This document shows positions 44,807 through 52,103 of a stretch of 64,000 bases of DNA, in pieces. Origin of the DNA: Leifsonia poae (GTDB lineage Bacteria > Actinomycetota > Actinomycetes > Actinomycetales > Microbacteriaceae); assembly GCF_027921845.1 (NCBI RefSeq), contig NZ_BSEN01000003.1, positions 99,657 through 163,656 of the forward strand, written 5' to 3'. Each line of letters starts with the position of its first letter. Within the stretch, counting starts at the first letter, position 1. Below the pieces are notes generated by a model. That model was not told where the DNA came from. It saw nothing but the letters and a program-made list of their open reading frames with translations, and did no database searches. Both the position numbers and the translations under genes were made by a program.

Positions 44807-44867
44807 ACGCTGCTGCGGTTGGGGCCCGCCGACGGGCGAAGGACTGACGCTCTGCCGCGACGTGCCA

Positions 44868-44882
44868 AACGGCGTGTTTGCG
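44868..44882. repeat. Short intergenic element sharing a core with the repeat at 63960-64000
   Basis: The stretch AACGGCGTGTTTGCG lies between convergent genes, inside a longer CG-rich palindromic context (AAAC and GTTT around GGCGT). A near-identical core AACGGCGTGTTGCG ends the window. It may be a member of a REP-like intergenic family. Confidence 0.4.
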
Positions 44883-44892
44883 CGACGAGCCG

Positions 44893-45810
44893 TTACACGC
44901 TGGCGGCCTGACGCCGGTTCAACCACCACTGCATAACCCGGAGGTCGTCGCGGCCAAATCGGCCGGCAGGGAGTGCGGCCCGGATCCGCGCATCGTCGAA
45001 CAAACGGGAGGGCCGGATGTCTTTGGGCGGTTCGGGAGCGAATGGTGCCGGTTCGCTGACGCCTTCTGCGAGCATGTGCGCTTGCGCTTTGGCGACGAGC
45101 GGCACGACCATCGTCCATTCGGTGAGTTGCGCGAGCGCTCGGATGGCCCAGACCGGAGCGGGAAAAAAGATCGGCATACGCCCGGCGACGCGGGCGATCC
45201 GTCGCACCGCTTCGCCGAGCGTGATTTCCTCGGCTCCCATGACCGCGACAGTCGAGTCGGGGATGCGACCCTCAAGAGCTGCGACTAGGACATCAATAGC
45301 GTCTTCGACAGGAATCGGCCGTACGGTTCGCTCGCGAAAGCCCACAGTCGCGAACATGGGCAGCGTGCGTACTGCTCGGGTCACATGGTTGATCATGTGG
45401 TCGCCGGCACCGTAGATCATCCCAGACTTGAGGATCGTGTGGTCGAGGCCGGAACGACGCACGAGTTCTTCTGCGGCCCACTTCGATTCGTGATAGCCCG
45501 ACCCGCAATTCGGTCGCGCGCGCAGGAAACTGACCATGACGATCCTCTTCACGCCTGCTCGACGCGCGGCCTCGATGACGGCGCGTGTGCCCTCTACGTG
45601 AACGTGCTCGAATGTCTGGTCGCCGATCTCGCGGTTGATCCCCGCACAGTGCGCGATTACATCGCATCCGGTGAAGGCCTGGGCCAGCGCGTCGACGTCG
45701 TCGATCGCAACGCCGGTGCGACGAGAGATGATCACGGTGTCCGCCGGATCCAACCGCTCGGCGAGGTGACGACCGACGAACCCGGTACCGCCAGTTATGG
45801 CTACACGCAT
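44893..45810 (-). CDS. NAD(P)-dependent epimerase/NAD(P)H-binding oxidoreductase
   Basis: A 305-residue extended-SDR protein. The cofactor loop GGTGFVGRHLAERL (residues 7-20), IAHCAGINRE and a YHESKWAAEEL motif (YxxxK) are clear. KSGMIYGAGDHM and a long C-terminal helical region suggest an atypical member near the mitochondrial NDUFA9-like/NmrA-like group. It is divergent from an ArsR regulator only 67 bp away, with two palindromic operators, so it is very probably its direct target. The substrate is unknown. Confidence 0.9.
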   Translation of the reverse strand: MRVAITGGTGFVGRHLAERLDPADTVIISRRTGVAIDDVDALAQAFTGCDVIAHCAGINREIGDQTFEHVHVEGTRAVIEAARRAGVKRIVMVSFLRARPNCGSGYHESKWAAEELVRRSGLDHTILKSGMIYGAGDHMINHVTRAVRTLPMFATVGFRERTVRPIPVEDAIDVLVAALEGRIPDSTVAVMGAEEITLGEAVRRIARVAGRMPIFFPAPVWAIRALAQLTEWTMVVPLVAKAQAHMLAEGVSEPAPFAPEPPKDIRPSRLFDDARIRAALPAGRFGRDDLRVMQWWLNRRQAASV

Positions 45811-45829
45811 GACCTTGCTCCTTCGCTTA

Positions 45830-45870
45830 TTAGCAATGAAGCTAAACTCTATATAGCAATAGTGCTATAT
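45830..45870. promoter_or_regulatory. Two palindromic operators in the epimerase/ArsR divergent promoter
   Basis: Site 1: TTAGC and GCTAA (45830-45834, 45841-45845), spacer 6. Site 2: ATATAGCA and TGCTATAT (45851-45858, 45863-45870), spacer 4, perfect 8-bp arms. Each contains a TAGC/GCTA core. They lie within 20 bp and 8 bp of the two start codons and are expected to bind the ArsR dimer. Confidence 0.75.
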
Positions 45871-45877
45871 TGCAAGC

Positions 45878-46216
45878 ATGACAGACACCGCGAGTGACAT
45901 CTTCGCCGCTCTCGCACATCCCACGCGGCGACAGATCCTGCAGGACCTCAAAGACGGTGAGCTCCCCGCTGGTGAGATCGCTGCGCGGTTCAACGCGACC
46001 GGACCCACGATCTCCCGGCACTTGAGTGTGTTGCGTCAGGCTGGCCTCGTCACAGAAAGACGTGACGCAAACCGGATTCTGTACTCGCTCGTCAGCGACC
46101 GACTCGCCTTGTCCGTCGGCGACTTCCTTTCGACTGTGTGTCCGGAACAGATCGTGATGCGCGAGGTTCGGAAACGCGGTAGCGGCCGGGCGAACACCAA
46201 GACCGCTGAAGCCTGA
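45878..46216 (+). CDS. ArsR-family transcriptional repressor
   Basis: A 112-residue winged-helix regulator (DIFAALAHPTRRQILQDLKDG; AARFNATGPTISRHLSVLRQAGLV; beta-hairpin RDANRILYSLV). No conserved CxC metal-binding motif is seen in the recognition helix, and the only Cys is near the C-terminus. It therefore resembles the autorepressor subgroup with a non-metal signal, as in SdpR. It is divergent from the epimerase, with matched operators between them. The ATG at 45878 begins right beside the second operator. Confidence 0.92.
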   Translation: MTDTASDIFAALAHPTRRQILQDLKDGELPAGEIAARFNATGPTISRHLSVLRQAGLVTERRDANRILYSLVSDRLALSVGDFLSTVCPEQIVMREVRKRGSGRANTKTAEA

Positions 46217-46279
46217 GCAAGTCCCCCTGACCTCAATCATCACTCCCCGGTCGACGTGGCGCAGCCCGTACCCCAAGGG

Positions 46280-46366
46280 ATGCAACTCAGCTTCACCATC
46301 GCCGCAGCCGCACTCCTGATCGCGGCTCGCATCAGCCTGCGCATCCGCACACCGCAGCACAGCTGA
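46280..46366 (+). pseudogene. Possible C-terminal remnant of a membrane transporter
   Basis: A 28-codon frame (MQLSFTIAAAALLIAARIS, then LRIRTPQHS) consists of one hydrophobic helix and a short basic tail. It looks like the last helix of a major-facilitator transporter. No start, ribosome site or upstream coding continuation is visible. The flanking 46217-46507 bases contain no other gene. Confidence 0.35.
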
Positions 46367-46507
46367 CACAGACCAACCCGCAAAACGCGGCCGATCACCG
46401 GCTCCTTCGTCGAAAAGGACCTCCCTCAGCATGACCCTGAAACCGTGGTGCCGAACCGACGACGCGGTAGCGTGATTGTCCGGTGCTGACGACGGGAGCA
46501 GCAGCAT

Positions 46508-47020
46508 TTGAATGGGACGCGCGCAGATCCGGGAGGGGTCGCAACTGAGCGGCCCGTCGTCATCCTCCTCTGCGGGCTGCCCGGTTCCGGCAAGACGACC
46601 TTCGCTCGCCGACTCGAGCGAGAGACGGGCGCGATCCGCTTCAGCACCGACGAGTGGATGGCCGACCTGGGTCTCGACTACTTCGACACACTGCGCGACA
46701 ACGTTCAGAACCGCCTGGACCGTCTCTGGGCACAACTGGTCGAACGCGGACTGAGCGTCATCCTCGAAGACGGGACGTGGCAACGCGACGAACGCGATGA
46801 GATCCGCCACATCGCCGAGCGGCTCGGCGCCGGCACCGAACTGCACTACTTCGACGTCCCGTTCGACAAGCTCTGGCGTCGCCTCGAAACCCGCAACGCC
46901 AATCCGCCCTACGGCACTGTTCCGATCACGCGGGAAGTACTCGAGGATTCCCGGCTGCGGTTCCAACGACCCGATCAGGCCGAGTTCTCGCTCTTCGACC
47001 AGTTTGTCGTGCACCACTGA
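46508..47020 (+). CDS. P-loop kinase-like AAA ATPase, copy 2
   Basis: A 170-residue protein, ~95% identical in DNA to copy 1 from residue 16 on (VVILLCGLPGSGKTTFARRL ...). It differs at roughly eight residues, including Arg to Leu, Glu to Lys and Leu to Phe. There is no in-frame ATG; the frame begins at TTG 46508, preceded by GGGAG nine bases upstream. Its N-terminus, MNGTRADPGGVATERP, is unrelated to copy 1. Function is unknown; a role as a small-molecule or antibiotic kinase is suggested by the fold. Confidence 0.75.
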   Translation: MNGTRADPGGVATERPVVILLCGLPGSGKTTFARRLERETGAIRFSTDEWMADLGLDYFDTLRDNVQNRLDRLWAQLVERGLSVILEDGTWQRDERDEIRHIAERLGAGTELHYFDVPFDKLWRRLETRNANPPYGTVPITREVLEDSRLRFQRPDQAEFSLFDQFVVHH

Positions 47021-47037
47021 GGGCGTTTGACGGCCGG
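46553..47037 (+). repeat. Direct repeat copy B of the P-loop kinase gene (~485 bp)
   Basis: Partner of 42461-42945, same orientation. It bounds a 4.1-kb segment holding an SDR, an S51 peptidase, an epimerase and an ArsR gene, which could be deleted or amplified by recombination between the copies. Confidence 0.93.
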
Positions 47038-47090
47038 CCCGAGCTCGCCATCTAGGGTTTCCGGCAGCCTGACGATCGCATGGGTTGCTG

Positions 47091-47390
47091 TCAGTCCGCG
47101 ATGTCGAACACGGCTACGCGTGACGAGTTCCGTTGCAGGGCCTCGGCTAGGGGAATGTGGCTCGGGTGGGTCAGGTACACGTCGCGCGAAAGCGCATCTG
47201 CGAAGACGATGACCAGCCCGTAGTCGTACCCGGCCTCGAGGTTCTCCGGACTCATACTCGGGCCGTCGACGACACTGCGGATACCCTGAATGCTGCTTTG
47301 CAGCGATTGAGTGTACGTACGGATCCAGTCGAGCTCGGCTGGATCCACCTGCTCGTTCCACTGCACCAGTACAACGTGGGTGACGGTCAC
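47091..47390 (-). CDS. Stress-responsive A/B barrel (Dabb) domain protein
   Basis: A 99-residue dimeric alpha/beta-barrel protein. It begins VTVTHVVLVQWNEQVDPAEL, the standard strand-loop of the Dabb family, and later has the YDYGLVIVFADALSRDVYLTHPSH segment. The GTG at 47390 has AGAGG upstream, while an ATG at 47405 gives five more residues. The family includes stress proteins and polyketide cyclases, and the role here is unknown. It is convergent with the kinase copy 2. Confidence 0.85.
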   Translation of the reverse strand: MTVTHVVLVQWNEQVDPAELDWIRTYTQSLQSSIQGIRSVVDGPSMSPENLEAGYDYGLVIVFADALSRDVYLTHPSHIPLAEALQRNSSRVAVFDIAD

Positions 47391-47560
47391 ACCTGGTCCT
47401 CTCATCCGGCTGACTGAGGACGCTCGAGTCCCCTTCAGTCTGGTGAGCCATGTTAGCGGCCCGCGTGACGCATCGGCTGGCCGTGCTGCGACCCACGATT
47501 GCGGGGGTTGGGTCGATCGAATCGTGCCTTTAGCCTGTGACCAGGGCGCAAGGGGGAAGC

Positions 47561-48028
47561 ATGCGACGGCTGCGGCGATCGGCTGGCCTCGTTGCGGCCT
47601 GCGTGGCACTCGCCGCGCTGACCGCGTGTTCGGCCGGGCCACAGATCGAACGCGAGCGGCGCGGCAACCTCAACTCTGCGATCAGAGAGTTCGACCCGGA
47701 GTCGATCTCGACGATGTCCTGCAACGTGGCGGGCGGATCGATCGAGTTTCAGAGAGGATTCACTCGGCTCATCGTCTTCAATGGCGCGGATTCCTGGGAT
47801 GTTGTCGTCGATCGTTTCAGCAAGCTCAGCTACGAGGGACCGGTGAACCCGCCTGGCCTGTCGCTCGCACGGAAGGACGGCATCATCGTCGACGGCCGGC
47901 GCATTGACGCGCCCGACGATCAGCCGGATCTCGTTCCGTGGCTCATTGCGAAAGGCTGCACGATTCCTGCCGAGGGCGCTGTCATGCTGAGCTTTGAAGA
48001 ACGCGCTGTTCCTATCGGCGGCAACTAG
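47561..48028 (+). CDS. Hypothetical lipoprotein
   Basis: A 155-residue protein with basic N-terminus, hydrophobic core and a lipobox LTAC, so it is probably anchored outside the membrane. The mature part has two Cys (near MSCNV and KGCTIP), likely a disulfide. The ATG at 47561 follows AGGGGGA. No family is recognised. It sits between a Dabb protein and a TetR regulator without a clear operon. Confidence 0.75.
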   Translation: MRRLRRSAGLVAACVALAALTACSAGPQIERERRGNLNSAIREFDPESISTMSCNVAGGSIEFQRGFTRLIVFNGADSWDVVVDRFSKLSYEGPVNPPGLSLARKDGIIVDGRRIDAPDDQPDLVPWLIAKGCTIPAEGAVMLSFEERAVPIGGN

Positions 48029-48191
48029 CGCGGGGACGTTCCACGGACTCCTCGAACTGGCGATTGAATGGGCGACGCTCGACACCCTTTCAGTGCGAAT
48101 GCTGATGGTGCATCACGCGTGACGCGTCGCCTCTACGTGTTGCGATCCACGTTAAATCAGCGGTCCCGCGGGTGGCACCAGCGCGGACTTC

Positions 48192-48782
48192 TCAGCGGGC
48201 AGGATCGGCGGCACGGAGGGCGGCGATCACGTGGTCGACCCGGGAGCGGATCTCTTCCTCATCCGGCATACCGAAATGGAACGCTAGGCGGTGGTAGATG
48301 GGGCCGTAAAAGAGGTCCAAGGCAACGCCGAGGTCGGCGTGCGCGGGCAGATCACCCGCGTGTTGAGCGCGGCGCAATCGTTCCTCGAATCCCTCGATCC
48401 GTGGGCGCATCTGATCGCGCAGGGCTTGTGCAAGTGCGGGCTCGCGCTGGGCCTCTGCGATGACCGCGGCGAGGGGGGATGTCTCCTGCGGGGTGAGCAT
48501 TGCGACGACGGAGTTGAGCTGTGCGCACATGTCGCGGGCCAGGTCTCCGGTGTCTTCGTACGTCACGAGCGTTGTCGCCGAGTCGGCCACGGCGTCCAAG
48601 AGCACAGCGCCCTTCGACGGCCACCAGCGGTAAATGGTCTTCTTGCTGACACCGGCGCGCTCAGCGATCGCCTCAATGGTGAGCTGAGCGAAACCGTTGT
48701 CGCGGCACACGGCCAACGCGGCATCGAGCACCGCAAGGCGCGCGCGTTCGCTCCGCCGGGCCGGATCAGGTGTACTCGCCAT
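48192..48782 (-). CDS. TetR-family repressor of the DUF1048 gene
   Basis: A 196-residue regulator. The DNA-binding domain (RLAVLDAALAVCRDNGFAQL, then EAIAERAGVSKKTIYRWWP) occupies residues ~15-65, followed by a helical sensor domain. IYRWWPSK is a subfamily hallmark of TetR proteins with a TetR_C_11-like domain. It is divergent from the DUF1048 gene, and two palindromes with the core ACACG-N3-CGTGT lie between the starts, indicating autoregulation plus control of the neighbour. Confidence 0.92.
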   Translation of the reverse strand: MASTPDPARRSERARLAVLDAALAVCRDNGFAQLTIEAIAERAGVSKKTIYRWWPSKGAVLLDAVADSATTLVTYEDTGDLARDMCAQLNSVVAMLTPQETSPLAAVIAEAQREPALAQALRDQMRPRIEGFEERLRRAQHAGDLPAHADLGVALDLFYGPIYHRLAFHFGMPDEEEIRSRVDHVIAALRAADPAR

Positions 48783-48793
48783 CTTCGCAATCT

Positions 48794-48806
48794 ACACGCT
48801 ACGTGT
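48794..48806. promoter_or_regulatory. TetR operator, site 1
   Basis: Perfect arms ACACG and CGTGT around CTA, 12 bp before the TetR start codon. It has the same core as the second site and lies where it would block the regulator's own translation start region. Confidence 0.7.
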
Positions 48807-48848
48807 CGTGTTGCGTCTCCAAGACCTGAACTGCTACCTTGCAACAAC

Positions 48849-48867
48849 ACGACACGTTCCGTGTCGT
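48849..48867. promoter_or_regulatory. TetR operator, site 2
   Basis: Perfect 8-bp arms ACGACACG and CGTGTCGT around TTC, 51 bp before the DUF1048 start. Centre-to-centre distance from site 1 is 58 bp. The extra GA outside the core makes this the stronger site. Confidence 0.78.
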
Positions 48868-48917
48868 CTGCTCGATTGCAACGACTCGTGCGCGAGGAAC
48901 TCACAGGAGGATCAGCA

Positions 48918-49331
48918 ATGAGATTGGCGACATTGAAGGGCGCCTCGGTGTCCGACCCATCGCAGGCGACGCGCCCGCACGACGAGTACGTGATTCGCAA
49001 GCTTCGGCTGAGCCCGGATCACCGCGCGGCAGTCGACGCGGTTGAGCGCTACCTCGTCCACCGAGGGGCGTTCACTGATGCCGGGCACCTCGAGCGACTC
49101 CTGAACGACCTCGTCGACCTCTTCGAGCAGAGTGCGTGGAACAACGTTCCGATCCGGGAGATCGTAGGCGAGGATCCCGTCGAATTCGCCGAGCAACTTC
49201 TCGCCAATTACGCCGACGGGCAGTCGATCGCAGAGCAGCGAAACAGGCTGACTGCGACCATCGACGAGATCATTGCCGGGGTCGTGGTCCGATCGCGACA
49301 CGACCTCCGTAACCCGGATGCCCTGCCTTAG
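48918..49331 (+). CDS. DUF1048-like small helical protein
   Basis: A 137-residue protein (ATG at 48918 after AGGAGG). It is almost all helical, with an EYVIRKLRLSPDHRAAVDAVERYL start and a GEDPVEFAEQLLANYAD segment resembling DUF1048 proteins, which are often encoded beside a PadR- or TetR-type regulator. Their biochemical function is unknown. It is the likely sole target of the divergent TetR gene. Confidence 0.7.
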   Translation: MRLATLKGASVSDPSQATRPHDEYVIRKLRLSPDHRAAVDAVERYLVHRGAFTDAGHLERLLNDLVDLFEQSAWNNVPIREIVGEDPVEFAEQLLANYADGQSIAEQRNRLTATIDEIIAGVVVRSRHDLRNPDALP

Positions 49332-49462
49332 GTCCGTCGACTGAGCCAGCCCACAGCAAAGGGCGAGCTCACTTTCTCGCGCTGTGCGGCCCGCGAGGTG
49401 AAGCCTCTTCGGTATATTGACACCAACCTTCGCTGTCTATCTCGTCAGTTCAGGAGTGGAAA

Positions 49463-50272
49463 ATGTCTGAATCAGTTTCCGATGCCACAGTTTCGCCCCA
49501 GCCGGTCGCGCCGGTCGCACCCTCGTTGTTCTCCCGGCTCGCCGCAGAAGTGGCGGGCACCTTCGTCTTGGTCTTCGGAGTGGTCGGCACGGCGCTTTAC
49601 GCAGCCGGCTTCGCCGACGGCGACGGCGGCCTCAACGTCGGTTTCTTGGGGGTCGCACTTGCGCTCGGATTGAGTGTCGTCGTCGGCGCTTACGCGTTCG
49701 GCCCGGTGTCGGGTGGACATTTCAACCCGGCGGTGACGCTCGGTCTGGCCGTTGGCGGACGGTTCGCGTGGCGCGACGTGATCGGTTACATTCTTGCCCA
49801 GATCGTCGGCGGGGCCCTGGCGACGACCCTGCTGGTCGCGATCGCCGCCGGAGGTCCGGATGGGTTCCTCGACAAGGCGATGAGCGGCGGGTTCGCTTCT
49901 ACCGGCTGGGGGGAGCTTTCGCCGGGCGGCTTCCCGCTGTTGTCCGCGCTGTTGGTCGAGATCATCACCACGGCCGTTTTCGTCTACGTGATCCTCGGCG
50001 TGACGAGCACCCGCGCCGCTGACGGATTCGCGCCGCTCGCCATCGGTTTGACTCTGACCATGCTCGCCCTGATCGCGATTCCCGTGTCCAACGCGTCGTT
50101 CAATCCGGCGCGCTCGATCGCGACCGCAATCTATGGCGGTCCGACCGCACTCGCTCAAGTATGGCTGTCGATTGTGGCGCCGATCGTCGGGGCATTGATC
50201 GCCGGCTCCACGTTCAAGCTCCTGTTCGATCGCTCGCGTCCTCAGCGGGATCTATCCTCCGCCGCACGGTAG
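49463..50272 (+). CDS. aqpZ: Aquaporin Z-like MIP channel
   Basis: A 269-residue major intrinsic protein with six helices and the two pore loops HFNPAVT and SFNPARS. After FVLVFGVVGTALYAAG comes an extended loop. His is present in the first pore loop, and the region around NASFNPARS keeps the ar/R selectivity Arg, as in water-selective channels. It has a 30-residue Pro/Val-rich N-terminal extension. A TTGACA box is at 49417-49422. It ends 18 bp before a strong bidirectional terminator. Confidence 0.93.
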   Translation: MSESVSDATVSPQPVAPVAPSLFSRLAAEVAGTFVLVFGVVGTALYAAGFADGDGGLNVGFLGVALALGLSVVVGAYAFGPVSGGHFNPAVTLGLAVGGRFAWRDVIGYILAQIVGGALATTLLVAIAAGGPDGFLDKAMSGGFASTGWGELSPGGFPLLSALLVEIITTAVFVYVILGVTSTRAADGFAPLAIGLTLTMLALIAIPVSNASFNPARSIATAIYGGPTALAQVWLSIVAPIVGALIAGSTFKLLFDRSRPQRDLSSAAR

Positions 50273-50290
50273 GGAGCGCATCATCTGGCC

Positions 50291-50333
50291 ACAGGAACGG
50301 TCGCTCCCCCAGCGGGAGAGCGACCATTCCTGT
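50291..50333. terminator. Strong bidirectional hairpin between aquaporin and GH76 genes
   Basis: Arms of 16 bp pair at 15 positions (ACAGGAACGGTCGCTC at 50291-50306 with its partner at 50318-50333). Extra GC pairing closes the loop. It sits between the convergent stops at 50272 and 50355, so it can end transcription from both sides. Confidence 0.8.
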
Positions 50334-50354
50334 CAGCTGACGCGGCAAGCTCCG

Positions 50355-51893
50355 CTAGAGCGACACGCTCAGGCGGTCCAGGTTCACGTAGTTACTACTC
50401 CCGGCTGCGGCGTCGAAGCGGATGCTCACGGCGTTCGAGCCCGCGGCGAGCGTGACAGGCACGGTCACCTCCGACCAGGTACCCCAGCCTCCCGTTGACG
50501 GGAAGGTGACCGTCGCGACCTGGCCGCCTGCGACTGTCACGGCGCGGGTCGCGTCACCGGCTCCCGCAGCGTAGCGAAGCGTGAGCGTGTGCGCCCCTGC
50601 GGTCGCGACGTTGAGGTGGAACGTCACCGAGGAGCCGTCGGCGATCCAGCCCGCGACATAGCCGCGTCCGCTGAAGCCCGCGTTCGAGCTCTCGTTCCCG
50701 ACTCCCGACTGGTCGACGTTCTCCGCCTCGTAGACCCCCGATCCTTCGACGATCGCCGACGAGCCGTCCGGGACCGCCTGCTGGGCGATGGCCGCCGTCG
50801 CTCCCGCGGCGAGGCTCTGCACGGCGGCTGTTCCGAGCGCGGGAGTCGGCGCCGTCCAGTCGCCGCCGCCGATGCCGGACGCGTTCACGTGCTGCACGGC
50901 CTGAGAGGCGTTCGCCGTGAGGACAGACTCGTACTCCGTCTGCCCGGCCTCGTCGATGAGGGCCCGGATGTTTCGGGTCAGGATCGCCTTGAACCCGGCC
51001 GTGTCGTCCGAGCCCTCGTTGCGGAAGGTACCGGAATCGGTGAGGTTGGCGATCGCCCAGTCGACCGCCGCTGTCGCCTTGCTCAGGTATGCGGCGTCGT
51101 GGGTGACGAGATACATCTGGAGCGCGGCACCGGCATAGTCGCCCTGGTTGTACGTCCAGTCGTAGTCGGTGTACGTCCCCGTGCCCGACACGTGGTCGCG
51201 GAGGTGCCCGTTGCGGTCGAAGTTCGTGTCCAGCCAGGTGAACAGCCGGTTAGCGGTGTCGAGGTAGCTCTGCGTGCCCGTCGCCGCGTAGAGCCGCAGC
51301 GCCGTATAGATCGCCGTCCCGTTCGTGGCGACGTTCTTCTCATTCTTCGACCCGTCGCCGACGTCGACGTTCTTCCACCAGATGCCGCCGCCGTATTTCG
51401 TGTCCTCGTAGCCGGAGACATACGAGAACAACGTCTCGGCCTCGGTGAGGTAACGGCTCTCGCCGGTGAGCTCGTAGGCGCGGATGCTTCCCCGTGCCCA
51501 CCATCCGATGTCGTCGTTCCAGTCGTTGTCGGTCGGGGTCGGATACGCGGCCTGGAACCCGTCGAAGACGTCGTCGATCATCGCGCGGGATGCGGAGTCG
51601 TGGGTCCGCTCGTAGCGGTCCATCACCATCTCCCAGAGCTGGGCTTCCCACCAGTAGTCCGTGTATACGCCGCCGTCGGGTCCGACGGCATGCTCGCTGT
51701 GCGCGACGTGATCGCTATATGTGTAGAAGTAGTTCTTCGACGCGTCCCAGTACTGGCTGACGAAGGACTGGTACGCGTCATCGGCCTGGGACGTGGTGAG
51801 TGCGGCCGCGGGTTGGGCCACCACCGCAGTCGCCAGGGTGGCGACTGCGGCGACGGCCGCCAGTCCGCCTCGGATGCGTGTGCGCGTGGTCAT
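50355..51893 (-). CDS. Secreted GH76 endo-alpha-1,6-mannanase with CBM35-like module
   Basis: A 512-residue exported enzyme (ATG at 51893; Sec signal ending AAALTTS). Residues ~35-370 are the GH76 (alpha/alpha)6 barrel, with the catalytic pair Asp127-Asp128 in DNDWNDDIGWWARG and the family aromatic box (TDYWWEAQLWEM). Residues ~390-510 are a CBM35-like beta-sandwich (YEAENVDQSG ... SSNYVNLDRLSVSL). GH76 enzymes cut internal alpha-1,6-mannan. It is divergent from the GH125/ABC/GH76 operon and would supply mannooligosaccharides for import. Confidence 0.93.
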   Translation of the reverse strand: MTTRTRIRGGLAAVAAVATLATAVVAQPAAALTTSQADDAYQSFVSQYWDASKNYFYTYSDHVAHSEHAVGPDGGVYTDYWWEAQLWEMVMDRYERTHDSASRAMIDDVFDGFQAAYPTPTDNDWNDDIGWWARGSIRAYELTGESRYLTEAETLFSYVSGYEDTKYGGGIWWKNVDVGDGSKNEKNVATNGTAIYTALRLYAATGTQSYLDTANRLFTWLDTNFDRNGHLRDHVSGTGTYTDYDWTYNQGDYAGAALQMYLVTHDAAYLSKATAAVDWAIANLTDSGTFRNEGSDDTAGFKAILTRNIRALIDEAGQTEYESVLTANASQAVQHVNASGIGGGDWTAPTPALGTAAVQSLAAGATAAIAQQAVPDGSSAIVEGSGVYEAENVDQSGVGNESSNAGFSGRGYVAGWIADGSSVTFHLNVATAGAHTLTLRYAAGAGDATRAVTVAGGQVATVTFPSTGGWGTWSEVTVPVTLAAGSNAVSIRFDAAAGSSNYVNLDRLSVSL

Positions 51894-51992
51894 GCGAACT
51901 CCTGTCGGATGGGCCGAGCGCGGAGTCGGGTTGCTCGACGGTGAGTCGGATCGGAACCGATCCATGTGGACTCTACGAAGGCTTTGGCAGCC

Positions 51993-52039
51993 CCGTCAAC
52001 CATTAATTCGAGATTAGTTCTATTAACCATATTGATTCG
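51993..52039. promoter_or_regulatory. Divergent promoter region with direct repeats, candidate operator of the mannan locus
   Basis: Minus strand: TTGACG (51993-51998), 17-bp spacing and a GTAGAG -10 form the GH76 promoter. Plus-side direct repeats AACCATTAATTCG (51998-52010) and AACCATATTGATTCG (52025-52039) share AACCAT...ATTCG at 27-bp spacing. The AT-rich stretch 52000-52065 contrasts with flanking GC-rich DNA. A regulator encoded at 57786 is the likely binder. Confidence 0.5.
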
Positions 52040-52103
52040 GTTTCGAACATGTGAATATGATGACTACCGCACTCGAATCACCCCCAGAGCAATGGAGCCC
52101 CAC

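Noticed and set aside
46512..46754. Alternative frame with ATG in kinase copy 2
   Set aside because: It lacks the Walker motif and diverges from copy 1, while the TTG-initiated frame is conserved.
49417..49440. TTGACA with a TATCTC box as the aquaporin promoter
   Set aside because: The spacing is about 15 bp, shorter than the 16-18 bp optimum, so I did not list it as a firm promoter.
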